A DNA stretch of 59,533 nucleotides from a virus. The notes beneath the pieces were generated by a model. That model searched no databases and was not told the origin of the DNA. It saw nothing but the letters and a program-made list of their open reading frames with translations. The translations under genes were made by a program, and so were the position numbers. Shown here piece by piece: positions 52,660-59,533 of this stretch (positions within the stretch are counted from its first letter, which is position 1; every line of letters starts with the position of its first letter). The stretch covers positions 1-59,533 of IMG/VR virus record IMGVR_UViG_3300023180_000058. One strand, 5' to 3'.

Positions 52660-55600
52660 ATGGCTACAATTAATCCACAACGTTTAAATCCTGAACAAGT
52701 TGCTCTTATAAATGAGAATGTTCAACTGCGTATAAATATAATTATTCCGTACGAGGAATGGAACGACCGACGGCGGCAAGGTTTCAGTTCCGGCACTGCG
52801 GTAACACCAAATGGCGACCCTATAAACGAAGACCTTTATTTGTCAACTTTGGAGGAGATCGGGGTAAATAGAGCTCAAGTTTTAGAAGTTAACGACCCCC
52901 CTATAACACCCTCTCGTTTCCAGGGCCAGCTGAACGACCAGCTCCAACCAATTAAAGACGAAGAAGATAAGGTAATAGCCGGCGGCGGCCCTGGCGGGAG
53001 CTACGGCATACCAACGTTTATAATAGATCCAGCAACCGGACAAACGAGCGCCCTTGCTCAGTCAGAAGGAATTCCCCTTGCAGGCGAGATCCAAGAGCTA
53101 ACTGGCGAAGCAGCCGTAACTTTCTTGTTAAACAGACAGCAAGGCGTCCTGGCCACACTAAACGAACGGATAATAGAAGACTTCTTTGACATGGAAATGA
53201 CAAAACAAACAAACGTCATACCAGCAAGTTTTAGAGACGGAGGCTTGCTGATCAACTTCCTTCAAAAAAGACCAAGCCTTCTTCCATTCTTCGCAATGCG
53301 CACACCATATCTGTCTTTGTTGGTTCCAAAGATAAGATTGTTTAAAAGAGTATATAGAAGACAGACTGATGGCTCATATGCAATCCATAGCGATGGTGAT
53401 CTAGAGTTTAAGTTTAAGTCGTTTACAAAAAACTCAGACATCGATGACATAACTAGCTACAATTTTGGAAGGGCCGGTGGCGCAGGGATTAAAAGTGTTA
53501 ATTGGTCCTATGAAGGAACAAACCCAGAAGCTGTTAGGTCGTTTGTTAACTTTGATATATCATTGTTCTTTCAAAGTTTAAGCGATTTTGTTGGCACCAA
53601 TACTAACGACGCCGAAGAAGCCTTAAGAAATCGAGACAGTGTTGATTTAATTAATCTTATTGGTGCTGGTATTGGCGTAGCAGACGAAGATGGCCAAGTA
53701 GAGTTTAAATTTGAGATAACAGCACAACTAGGTTGGGAACTCGATCGATCAATCAACCACAACCTTGCTGAAGATCAGAAAATAGAAGAGATCAAAGCAA
53801 TCATCAGCCAGACAAACACAAACCTTCGCCTTTCTCTACAAGAGCACAACATTAATTTTAACGAAGATGGTACTTTAACCTTAGACATAAGCTATTATTC
53901 CGCTATTGATGAAGTTTTCTCAGATGAGAGTCTTAACATTTTACGAATTGGCCTCCCGGAAGAGGGCACGGCAATCCAGTCGATCGAAGAAGCAAGAGCA
54001 ATTTTGGATTTAAGTACTCTAGGGACTCCAGGGGGCGCCTCTGGTGAATTAGATCCGTGCGCAGTCTCCACACTGGCGGACGCCATTCGTCCCAGTGTTT
54101 CTGATCTTGTAGATAATGAAGAGCCAACCGAGGAAGAGTTAGCCATCGCCGCAGCGTTGCAAGGTTCTGATGATGAAAACATAATTCAGAACTATAATAA
54201 TATATTTAGGAAGATGATCGAAAGCAATAAGATTTACAGATTACAAGTCAGCACGGCTCAGGTTATCGGTTCGGTGAGCAGTCGCATTAATAATAATGAT
54301 GCTGCACAGAGTGAGATTGTGATTAGGAATCTAACAGAAGATGTAATAAGAAATATAAGCACCGGTGATGACCTAAGAGTTGGAAAAATAACAATAGAAT
54401 CAGTGGAGCCTCCTGCGGATCAACAAGCTATCGATGCTGCTGCAGAAGCCGCACGTGCAGCCGATTACGAGGTTGGTCCAAACCTAGATGGTATTGATTT
54501 GGGGCAGGCCCTAGATCTGGAAATACTAAATAAATATGCTGACGTCGGTCAAGGGCGAGGCCCCCTAACCATTGACTTTATAAGACTAGGAGACCTTTTA
54601 GACAACATAATAAGCGGATTGAAGGAAATACCAGGAACGCCTCTACAGGAAAGGGAAGAAGACTTCTTATTCGTAACCGGTCTTTACACCTACAGAGATA
54701 TCGCAGCAGGTATACGAAAGGCATATAATTATTCTGATATGCTTATTTCTATTGATGCTTTTAGGTCATTTTTTACTGAGAAGATCATAAGGCCACTAAA
54801 AGTAAAATACAACCTAACAGACTTTATTATCGATATCGCAAATAAATTTTCTTATGTCAACTCAGTCCGGACGGCTAGCCAGGGCACTTTTGTTGTTGCC
54901 GAAGGCCGACCGACATTTGCAGCCTTCCAAGCGCCTTATTACAACTTGCGGGGATTCGTAGACGCACAAGATTTCATCCGAGCGCTCCCACCCGTCAGCC
55001 TAATTGGTATTGTGCCGGAGACCTACGCACAGTTAGTTAGGATCTACAACCCAACGTCATCCCCTAGCCCCAGAAGAGAAATAAGTTATTTTATTTTACG
55101 CAGTAGTGGTTACGCTATACAGAGAGATGGTGATGAACAAGAGGATATTAATGAAGGGATCTACCATTTAAAGCTAGGCTCTGATAGAGGCATCTTAAAA
55201 TCAGTTAAGTTTAGAAAAGATGAAATTAGAGGCCGTAGAGAAGGTAGGATTGTTCGTGCCGGCGGCTTAAATCTAACAGCGCTAAGAGAAAAGTACGACG
55301 CTACAATAACAACCTTTGGTGCACCCTTCATCTTTCCAGGAATGTATATATATCTTAACCCTTCCTTGATTGGCTTTGGTGCTGGGGCCGCCTCTGCCAC
55401 AAACGTTTTAGGTTTGGGTGGGTATTACTTTATCAATAAAGTTAGGAACTCAATTAGCTCAGACGGATCATTTGATACAGAAATTGAAGCAAGCTGGGAA
55501 GCCTCTGCCGGCACCGATTGTAACGAGCCCGAACTCGAAATTATCCGTTCCCCTGTCAACGCAGAAAATCCATTGGGATTGTTTGACCCCGTTACCGGAG

Positions 55601-55800
55601 AAATTGCTGGATCGCCCGCATCGTCGACGCCACCCGCTGCCGGAGGCTCTGCTGCCGAGCCGATATCACTCGAACCGGAAGACGTCGCTGAAAGAATCAA
55701 CACATCTCCTGCCGGGCAGTACGTCAGAGCAGTTGGCGGTACCGATGGGGTTGTGGTCGTTCCCAGAGGCGGTGGCGGTGGCGGCCGAGTCGGTTGGTAG
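52660..55800 (+). CDS. Large baseplate hub-like virion protein (1046 aa)
   Basis: It directly follows the gp53-like gene. The N-terminal ~130 residues are Pro/Gly-rich. Residues about 200-370 hold FFAMRTPYLSLLVPKIRLFKRV, then GAGIKSVNWSYEGTNPEAVRSFVNFDISLFFQS, which looks like a hub or sheath-type structural domain. Near the C-terminus, LGGYYFINKVRNSISSDGSFDTEIEASWEA resembles the end of gp27/gpD-type hub domains. The final ~75 residues are low-complexity and finish with six Gly (GGGGGGRVGW). No lysozyme or peptidase motif was seen. Hub role is an inference from these fragments and position. Confidence 0.45.
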   Translation: MATINPQRLNPEQVALINENVQLRINIIIPYEEWNDRRRQGFSSGTAVTPNGDPINEDLYLSTLEEIGVNRAQVLEVNDPPITPSRFQGQLNDQLQPIKDEEDKVIAGGGPGGSYGIPTFIIDPATGQTSALAQSEGIPLAGEIQELTGEAAVTFLLNRQQGVLATLNERIIEDFFDMEMTKQTNVIPASFRDGGLLINFLQKRPSLLPFFAMRTPYLSLLVPKIRLFKRVYRRQTDGSYAIHSDGDLEFKFKSFTKNSDIDDITSYNFGRAGGAGIKSVNWSYEGTNPEAVRSFVNFDISLFFQSLSDFVGTNTNDAEEALRNRDSVDLINLIGAGIGVADEDGQVEFKFEITAQLGWELDRSINHNLAEDQKIEEIKAIISQTNTNLRLSLQEHNINFNEDGTLTLDISYYSAIDEVFSDESLNILRIGLPEEGTAIQSIEEARAILDLSTLGTPGGASGELDPCAVSTLADAIRPSVSDLVDNEEPTEEELAIAAALQGSDDENIIQNYNNIFRKMIESNKIYRLQVSTAQVIGSVSSRINNNDAAQSEIVIRNLTEDVIRNISTGDDLRVGKITIESVEPPADQQAIDAAAEAARAADYEVGPNLDGIDLGQALDLEILNKYADVGQGRGPLTIDFIRLGDLLDNIISGLKEIPGTPLQEREEDFLFVTGLYTYRDIAAGIRKAYNYSDMLISIDAFRSFFTEKIIRPLKVKYNLTDFIIDIANKFSYVNSVRTASQGTFVVAEGRPTFAAFQAPYYNLRGFVDAQDFIRALPPVSLIGIVPETYAQLVRIYNPTSSPSPRREISYFILRSSGYAIQRDGDEQEDINEGIYHLKLGSDRGILKSVKFRKDEIRGRREGRIVRAGGLNLTALREKYDATITTFGAPFIFPGMYIYLNPSLIGFGAGAASATNVLGLGGYYFINKVRNSISSDGSFDTEIEASWEASAGTDCNEPELEIIRSPVNAENPLGLFDPVTGEIAGSPASSTPPAAGGSAAEPISLEPEDVAERINTSPAGQYVRAVGGTDGVVVVPRGGGGGGRVGW

Positions 55801-55811
55801 ACAATAAAACA

Positions 55812-56900
55812 ATGGCCATACAAGAATTCAACATAGGGAAATTCATACAAAACTACTCAAGAAGGGTTAGAACAAATTATAATAGCGATCTAGATTATAA
55901 ACTTTTCTTGGATCCAGACTTATTTCCACTTATTCCAAAAGATACCAAGCTTGTTGGGTTTAGTCAAGATTCTTTTGTTTTAGAAGAAGTAGCCGAACAA
56001 TACAAAAAGTTTACAGATCTAATAACAAGAAAGATGTTTCAAAAGAAAGTTGGTTTTGAGTTTTATAACTTTACAAAAAAACCAGACTTTTCCAATAACA
56101 ACTTATTAGAAGCATACACAAATAATCTAAATACTTATTATGGTTTACTTGTAGGTTACATAAACGGAAGAAACATAAAAATAAGAAATATCACAGATTT
56201 TTATAATACCTTTTTAGATTACATTGGAAGATACTCTAACATCCTTCCCTTGACTTTTTATAACTTAAACTTTAAGAAAAGGCTATTTTTTGAAAACAGC
56301 GGATTATCAATAGTTATAAAGCAAAAAGGAGTTGGTAACCCAACAGGAATCCTTGAAGACTTTCTTTCCTTTAGAAACATCAGAAGCACCAACGACTATG
56401 TAAGGCTAGCAAATTTACAAGGTTTTGAGGTAGATCTTGCAAACCCTTATCGTTTGGTGTATAATCCATTCAGAAAAATAAATAACGTTGACATCAAGCA
56501 GTTTTATGCTGATAACTTTTTTAACTATTTTAATTTAGAGTTTAGTTATCTTGACACAATGGTCACAACAATGTATAACCAATACAACAAAGACCGTTTT
56601 ACAAACCACTTTTCCGATAAAGACAAAGTTTATTTTCCAAACGAGATGTGCAAGAACCAAATAAGAACAATAAAAGAAAACATCAATAAAGAAGGAACAT
56701 TAACAAAAGAGCAAAAACTAAAACTATACTTCTTTGCGCTTTTATCAGAAACAAACCAAAACGAGATGCCAAATAAAGATAAAGTATTACATAATGCTTT
56801 GGCCGTGGCGGATTCTCTTGACATGCCGTCTGCAATGCGCTATACTGCAGCCCAAGTCAGGAGATCGTCCAAGACAATCACTCTCACCCCGGTTTTTTAA
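55812..56900 (+). CDS. Virion-like protein of unknown function
   Basis: 362 residues from the ATG at 55812; an in-frame GTG at 55794 is less likely because it overlaps the preceding stop region without a ribosome site. Rich in Phe, Tyr, Asn and Lys. It has TGILEDFLSFRNIRS..DYVRLANLQGFEVDLANPYRLVYNP, which resembles segments of some baseplate proteins of marine phages. AT-rich compared with the previous gene. The next gene starts inside its stop codon. Confidence 0.5.
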   Translation: MAIQEFNIGKFIQNYSRRVRTNYNSDLDYKLFLDPDLFPLIPKDTKLVGFSQDSFVLEEVAEQYKKFTDLITRKMFQKKVGFEFYNFTKKPDFSNNNLLEAYTNNLNTYYGLLVGYINGRNIKIRNITDFYNTFLDYIGRYSNILPLTFYNLNFKKRLFFENSGLSIVIKQKGVGNPTGILEDFLSFRNIRSTNDYVRLANLQGFEVDLANPYRLVYNPFRKINNVDIKQFYADNFFNYFNLEFSYLDTMVTTMYNQYNKDRFTNHFSDKDKVYFPNEMCKNQIRTIKENINKEGTLTKEQKLKLYFFALLSETNQNEMPNKDKVLHNALAVADSLDMPSAMRYTAAQVRRSSKTITLTPVF

Positions 56901-58084
56901 TGTTCCAAACCCTTGATACGAAAAACAAATGCCACGCTGTCTATGAAGACGGCGTTTTTCATTTTGACGGTGTTGAAACAAAAACCGCAAAAACTTGGTC
57001 CTATCACCACGCAACCGATAAGGAAGATCTGCAAGTTGCAAACATTTGGGCTGGTGGTCGTTCCTTAAAAGAATGTTGCCCAGCCGATGTTATGCCAGAA
57101 TACTTGGAAATCGAGAAAAAACTCCAAGCTTTCAACATGGCTTTTAGCGCCGTTGACTTCAACATCCAAGAATGGTGCGTGTACGACTTTATGCCGCTTT
57201 CTTTTTTGATTGACCTTTGCGAGGTAAAAAATAAAATAACTAAAAACGTCCTGCAAAACTATACCAAGCCAAAATCTTATGATCATTTATTGGAAGTGCA
57301 CCGCTTTCTTTCTGAGATGAACTATAAGGAAGTTCTTTTTGATTTTGATGTGGCGGCACAGGCAAGCACAACAAAGGCCTTACAAAGCAAACTACGAAGC
57401 CTGAAAGGCATAAATAAGTGGGTGCACTACGATCCTTACGGCACGATTACAGGAAGGTTGAGCACAAAGCCAAATACGTTCCCGATTCTTAACCTTCCGC
57501 ACGAGTTTAAAACAGCCGTGCGCCCACATAACGATCTTTTTGTTGAGTTGGATTATAACGCAGCTGAACTTCGCACAATGTTGGCCCTGGCTGGTAAAGA
57601 ACAACCCGAAGAAGACATTCACGAATGGAACATGAAAAACGTGTTCTCTCGTATTGAGGATCGTGATCAAGCAAAGAAAAAAGCTTTCCAGTGGCTTTAT
57701 GGCAAAACCGCCGCAAACAAAACTTTAGAAAAGGTTTACGATAAAGAAAAAATCAAAGCCGATTGGTTTCATTACGATTTTATCAATACACCGTTTGGTC
57801 GTGCGATTGAAAGCGATGACGACCATGCAATCAACTATGTTATTCAGTCAACAACCGCAGACGTTGTTTATGAAAACGGAAACAAAGTCAACAAACTTCT
57901 GAAAGGGCGCCAAACAAGCCTGGCTTTTATTATCCACGACTGTATTATTTTGGACTTAAGCAAAAAAGATCTTGATTTGATCGACAATTTGGTGCATACT
58001 TTCTCCAACACTCGTTTCGGAGACTTTAGAACGACCCTTAAGGCAGGTAAAACACTCGGTAGCCTCAAGAAGATTGCTTTATGA
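56900..58084 (+). CDS. Miniature family-A DNA polymerase (no exonuclease domain)
   Basis: 394 residues. Palm and finger motifs of Pol I are all present: TGRLSTKPNTFPILNLP (184-200), motif A LDYNAAELR with D218, DIH-like (239-241), motif B R255-x3-K259-x3-F263-x3-Y267-G, NYVIQSTTAD (312-321), and motif C IIHDC with H346-D347; the usual Glu of HDE is a Cys here. No 3'-5' exonuclease or 5'-nuclease domain is visible, and the N-terminal ~170 residues are unrecognised. Family-A polymerases copy DNA; T4 itself uses a family-B enzyme. It may be a partner of a separately encoded exonuclease, or a repair polymerase. TAATG overlap upstream and ATGA overlap downstream. Confidence 0.85.
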   Translation: MFQTLDTKNKCHAVYEDGVFHFDGVETKTAKTWSYHHATDKEDLQVANIWAGGRSLKECCPADVMPEYLEIEKKLQAFNMAFSAVDFNIQEWCVYDFMPLSFLIDLCEVKNKITKNVLQNYTKPKSYDHLLEVHRFLSEMNYKEVLFDFDVAAQASTTKALQSKLRSLKGINKWVHYDPYGTITGRLSTKPNTFPILNLPHEFKTAVRPHNDLFVELDYNAAELRTMLALAGKEQPEEDIHEWNMKNVFSRIEDRDQAKKKAFQWLYGKTAANKTLEKVYDKEKIKADWFHYDFINTPFGRAIESDDDHAINYVIQSTTADVVYENGNKVNKLLKGRQTSLAFIIHDCIILDLSKKDLDLIDNLVHTFSNTRFGDFRTTLKAGKTLGSLKKIAL

Positions 58085-58941
58085 TTAAAAAAGTTATTGG
58101 TATTGGCGACGGCGGAAGCCAGATTGCCGAACATTTTAAAAAGTATTATGATTATTCTGTTTTTTGCGTTTCTGAAAAAGGTGATATCAAGCTCCCTGAA
58201 GCAAAAAAAGTAGAAGATCTAGAAAGCAAAATGTTCGAGACCAAGAAAAAATGGTCAAAAACATTAAAAGCTTTTGCTGCAGACGATGAATTACTTTTTA
58301 TTGTTAATGGAGCAGCAAGATCAGCAGCAACTTCCTTGGTTTTAATGGGAGAAGTCAAAGAAAACCCAAAAACGGTGATCTTTGTTAAATCAGACCCAAA
58401 TACAATCAACGGAACAGCAAAATTGCAACAAAGAGCCGCTCTAATGGTTATGCAGGAGTTTGCACGCTCTGGATTGATCGAAAAAATGTTTATTGTTGAT
58501 AACATGGCATTAGAAAAGATCAACCCAGAAGTTAATATTCTAAATTATTATGAGCAACTAAACGATCTTATTGTTTCAACTTTTCATATGATCAACTTTT
58601 GCAAGGACCAGCGCCCCGTGCTAAATACAACGGACGATCCAGTGGAAACCGCCCGTATTGCAACGCTTGGGGCATTTAATGTCGAGAATGGCGAAAAAAA
58701 GCTTTTTTATTCTCTTGACTTCCCGAGAGAGACAAGCTATATTTATGTTCTGAACGATGAGGCACTAAAAGAACCGGCTAAACTGATGAACATTAAAGAC
58801 ATCAACACGGCTGCAAACAATGCAGAGCCATCAAATGCATCGTCATTTGTTATTTATCGTTCGGACTTAGAACACAACTATGGATATATTGTGCAATACA
58901 GCACGATGATTCAAGAACAGTTGATAGAAAACCAAAACTAA
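58081..58941 (+). CDS. Divergent tubulin/FtsZ-fold-like protein
   Basis: 286 residues. The layout follows FtsZ/tubulin: opening strand plus glycine loop VIGIGDGGSQIAEHF (residues 5-19; FtsZ has VIGVGG.G.NAVN), then DELLFIVNGAARSAATS (69-85) where FtsZ has the GGGTGTG nucleotide loop, then TVIFVKSDPNTINGTAKL..RAALMVMQEF (FtsZ T.PF.FEG..R...A), FIVDNMALEKI (FtsZ 'IPND.L'), and LNDLIVSTFHMIN. The signature loop is degenerate (only one Gly remains), so GTP binding may be lost or altered. A Rossmann-like protein of another family is the alternative. Coupled to the polymerase gene by an ATGA overlap. Confidence 0.5.
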   Translation: MIKKVIGIGDGGSQIAEHFKKYYDYSVFCVSEKGDIKLPEAKKVEDLESKMFETKKKWSKTLKAFAADDELLFIVNGAARSAATSLVLMGEVKENPKTVIFVKSDPNTINGTAKLQQRAALMVMQEFARSGLIEKMFIVDNMALEKINPEVNILNYYEQLNDLIVSTFHMINFCKDQRPVLNTTDDPVETARIATLGAFNVENGEKKLFYSLDFPRETSYIYVLNDEALKEPAKLMNIKDINTAANNAEPSNASSFVIYRSDLEHNYGYIVQYSTMIQEQLIENQN

Positions 58942-58942
58942 G

Positions 58943-59016
58943 ACATCACGATCGCCGCCGGACATTTTTTCGTTTTTACGTGGATAAGATCCGGCGCTCG
59001 ATCGTCTAACTGATGT
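58943..59016. repeat. Long nested inverted repeat in the gap before the gp32-like gene
   Basis: Three arms pair in order. ACATCACGATCG (58943-58954) and GCCGGA (58957-58962) face TCCGGC (58990-58995), CGATCG (58999-59004) and TGATGT (59011-59016). That gives 18 pairs with small internal loops around a 27-base T-rich loop. It starts right after the tubulin-like stop. It could act as an RNA hairpin, a protein-binding cruciform or an origin element. Confidence 0.6.
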
Positions 59017-59035
59017 GAGGCGCTCACGGGCGCTC
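58993..59035 (+). repeat. Three GGCGCTC direct repeats
   Basis: Copies at 58993-58999, 59019-59025 and 59029-59035 (spacing 26 and 10 bases). The middle copy sits in the small palindrome GTGAG-GCG-CTCAC (59015-59027). They lie just upstream of the sigma70-like promoter and could be iterated protein-binding sites. Confidence 0.55.
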
Positions 59036-59048
59036 GACCGATGGGAAA

Positions 59049-59065
59049 CGAACGCTTGACGTTCG
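59049..59065. promoter_or_regulatory. Candidate operator: CGAACG / CGTTCG inverted repeat
   Basis: CGAACG (59049-59054), five-base spacer, CGTTCG (59060-59065). It covers the -35 element TTGACG at 59056-59061, so a protein bound here would block RNA polymerase. Confidence 0.5.
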
Positions 59066-59084
59066 CTACTCTCTGGTGTATAAT
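59056..59084 (+). promoter_or_regulatory. Sigma70-like promoter for the gp32-like gene
   Basis: -35 TTGACG (5 of 6), 17-base spacer, -10 TATAAT (59079-59084, 6 of 6). Expected transcription start near 59091, giving a leader of about 47 bases before the ATG at 59138. This is the best host-type promoter in the window and contrasts with the CTATTTATA motif at structural genes. Confidence 0.82.
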
Positions 59085-59095
59085 AAACTAAATTT

Positions 59096-59114
59096 GGTGA
59101 CCATTCGGGTCGCC
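59096..59114 (+). promoter_or_regulatory. Leader hairpin before the gp32-like gene
   Basis: GGTGACC (59096-59102) pairs with GGTCGCC (59108-59114), one G-T pair, loop ATTCG. It lies 23 bases before the ATG, upstream of AAAGGAGG. T4 gp32 represses its own mRNA through a folded leader; this hairpin may serve the same purpose. Confidence 0.45.
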
Positions 59115-59137
59115 ACGGCCAACCAAAGGAGGTACAC

Positions 59138-59533
59138 ATGGCTATTGATATGAGCAAGATGAAAAAGAAGTTGGATCAGCTGAACAATAAGGGCAGCACC
59201 GGAGGCCAATACCTAAAGATGGAGCTAGGGAATACTTATGAGATTCGTATTCTTCCTACGCCTGATGGCGATCCATTCAAGCAGTATTTTGTCCACTATC
59301 GTGTGGGCGACTCTCAGCCGTTCCTTTCACCGAAGAAGAACTTTAATGAGGACGATGCGCTTGATCGGTTCGTGCGAAAGCTTTATGATGAAGGCTCGGA
59401 AGAAAGCCGAAACATGGCTCGTGACTTGTCTGCCAAGGCTCGTTTCTTCTCGCCTGTAATTGTTCGTGGCCAGGAAGATGAAGGTCCGAAGGTTTGGTCA
59501 TACTCAAAGACTGTTTACCAGGAACTTCTAAAG
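59138..59533 (+). CDS. 32: ssDNA-binding protein, gp32-like (3' end missing)
   Basis: 132 codons to the end of the window with no stop; the gene continues beyond. It starts MAIDMSKMKKKLDQLNNKG behind AAAGGAGGT. Residues 28-60 (LGNTYEIRILPTPDGDPFKQYFVHYRV) and 90-110 (ARDLSAKARFFSPVIVRGQEDEG) match the gp32 OB-fold region of T4-like phages. Gp32 coats single-stranded DNA and organises replication, recombination and repair. The zinc finger and acidic tail, if present, lie outside the window. It has its own sigma70-like promoter, possible operator and leader hairpin, which fits early and autoregulated expression. Confidence 0.88.
   Translation, partial: MAIDMSKMKKKLDQLNNKGSTGGQYLKMELGNTYEIRILPTPDGDPFKQYFVHYRVGDSQPFLSPKKNFNEDDALDRFVRKLYDEGSEESRNMARDLSAKARFFSPVIVRGQEDEGPKVWSYSKTVYQELLK

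Overview
The window is a contiguous piece of a tailed-phage genome with a T4-type (contractile-tail myovirus) body plan. All genes I can support lie on the + strand, packed with 1-4 base start/stop overlaps or short gaps. No tRNA, integrase, insertion sequence or CRISPR array was seen. The virion set resembles marine T4-like phages: terminase, portal, prohead protease, scaffold, major capsid, sheath, tube, tape measure and baseplate proteins, plus very large virion proteins of unknown function and a bS21-like ribosomal protein. Host identity cannot be read from the sequence. Function names rest on motif reading, not on database searches.

Layout. 1-22574: baseplate/adhesion block, with the 3' part of a gp6-like wedge protein, a DNRLRE-like protein, a 3062-residue LamG protein, several large unknown virion proteins and two paralogous fibre-like proteins. 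22564-27159: DNA-metabolism block behind a sigma70-like promoter (RuvC-type resolvase, primase, and an Mre11-Rad50-like protein fused in one chain). 27160-31210: membrane proteins, a nucleotidyltransferase-fold protein, a Nudix hydrolase and small unknowns. 31216-41518: packaging and head block (terminase large subunit, portal, three unknowns, prohead protease, core-like protein, bS21-like protein, two tandem virion paralogues, scaffold, major capsid), ended by a clear terminator. 41623-56900: neck, sheath, tube, hub/chaperone-like pair, tape measure and baseplate genes. 56900-59533: a miniature family-A DNA polymerase, a divergent tubulin/FtsZ-like protein, a 196-base regulatory region, and the start of a gp32-like ssDNA-binding protein.

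Regulation. A recurring CTATTTATA-type motif sits 18-43 bases before the start codon of eight genes or gene groups, mostly virion genes, and is my candidate for the phage late promoter. Two sigma70-like promoters instead precede DNA-metabolism genes (22564 and 59056). Two rho-independent terminators follow the major capsid gene and the baseplate chaperone-like gene.

Most interesting: the fused Mre11-Rad50 protein, the exonuclease-less polymerase beside a degenerate tubulin-like gene, the bS21-like gene in the head operon, a 19-codon leader ORF with a folded leader before the prohead protease, and the structured operator/leader region ahead of the gp32-like gene.
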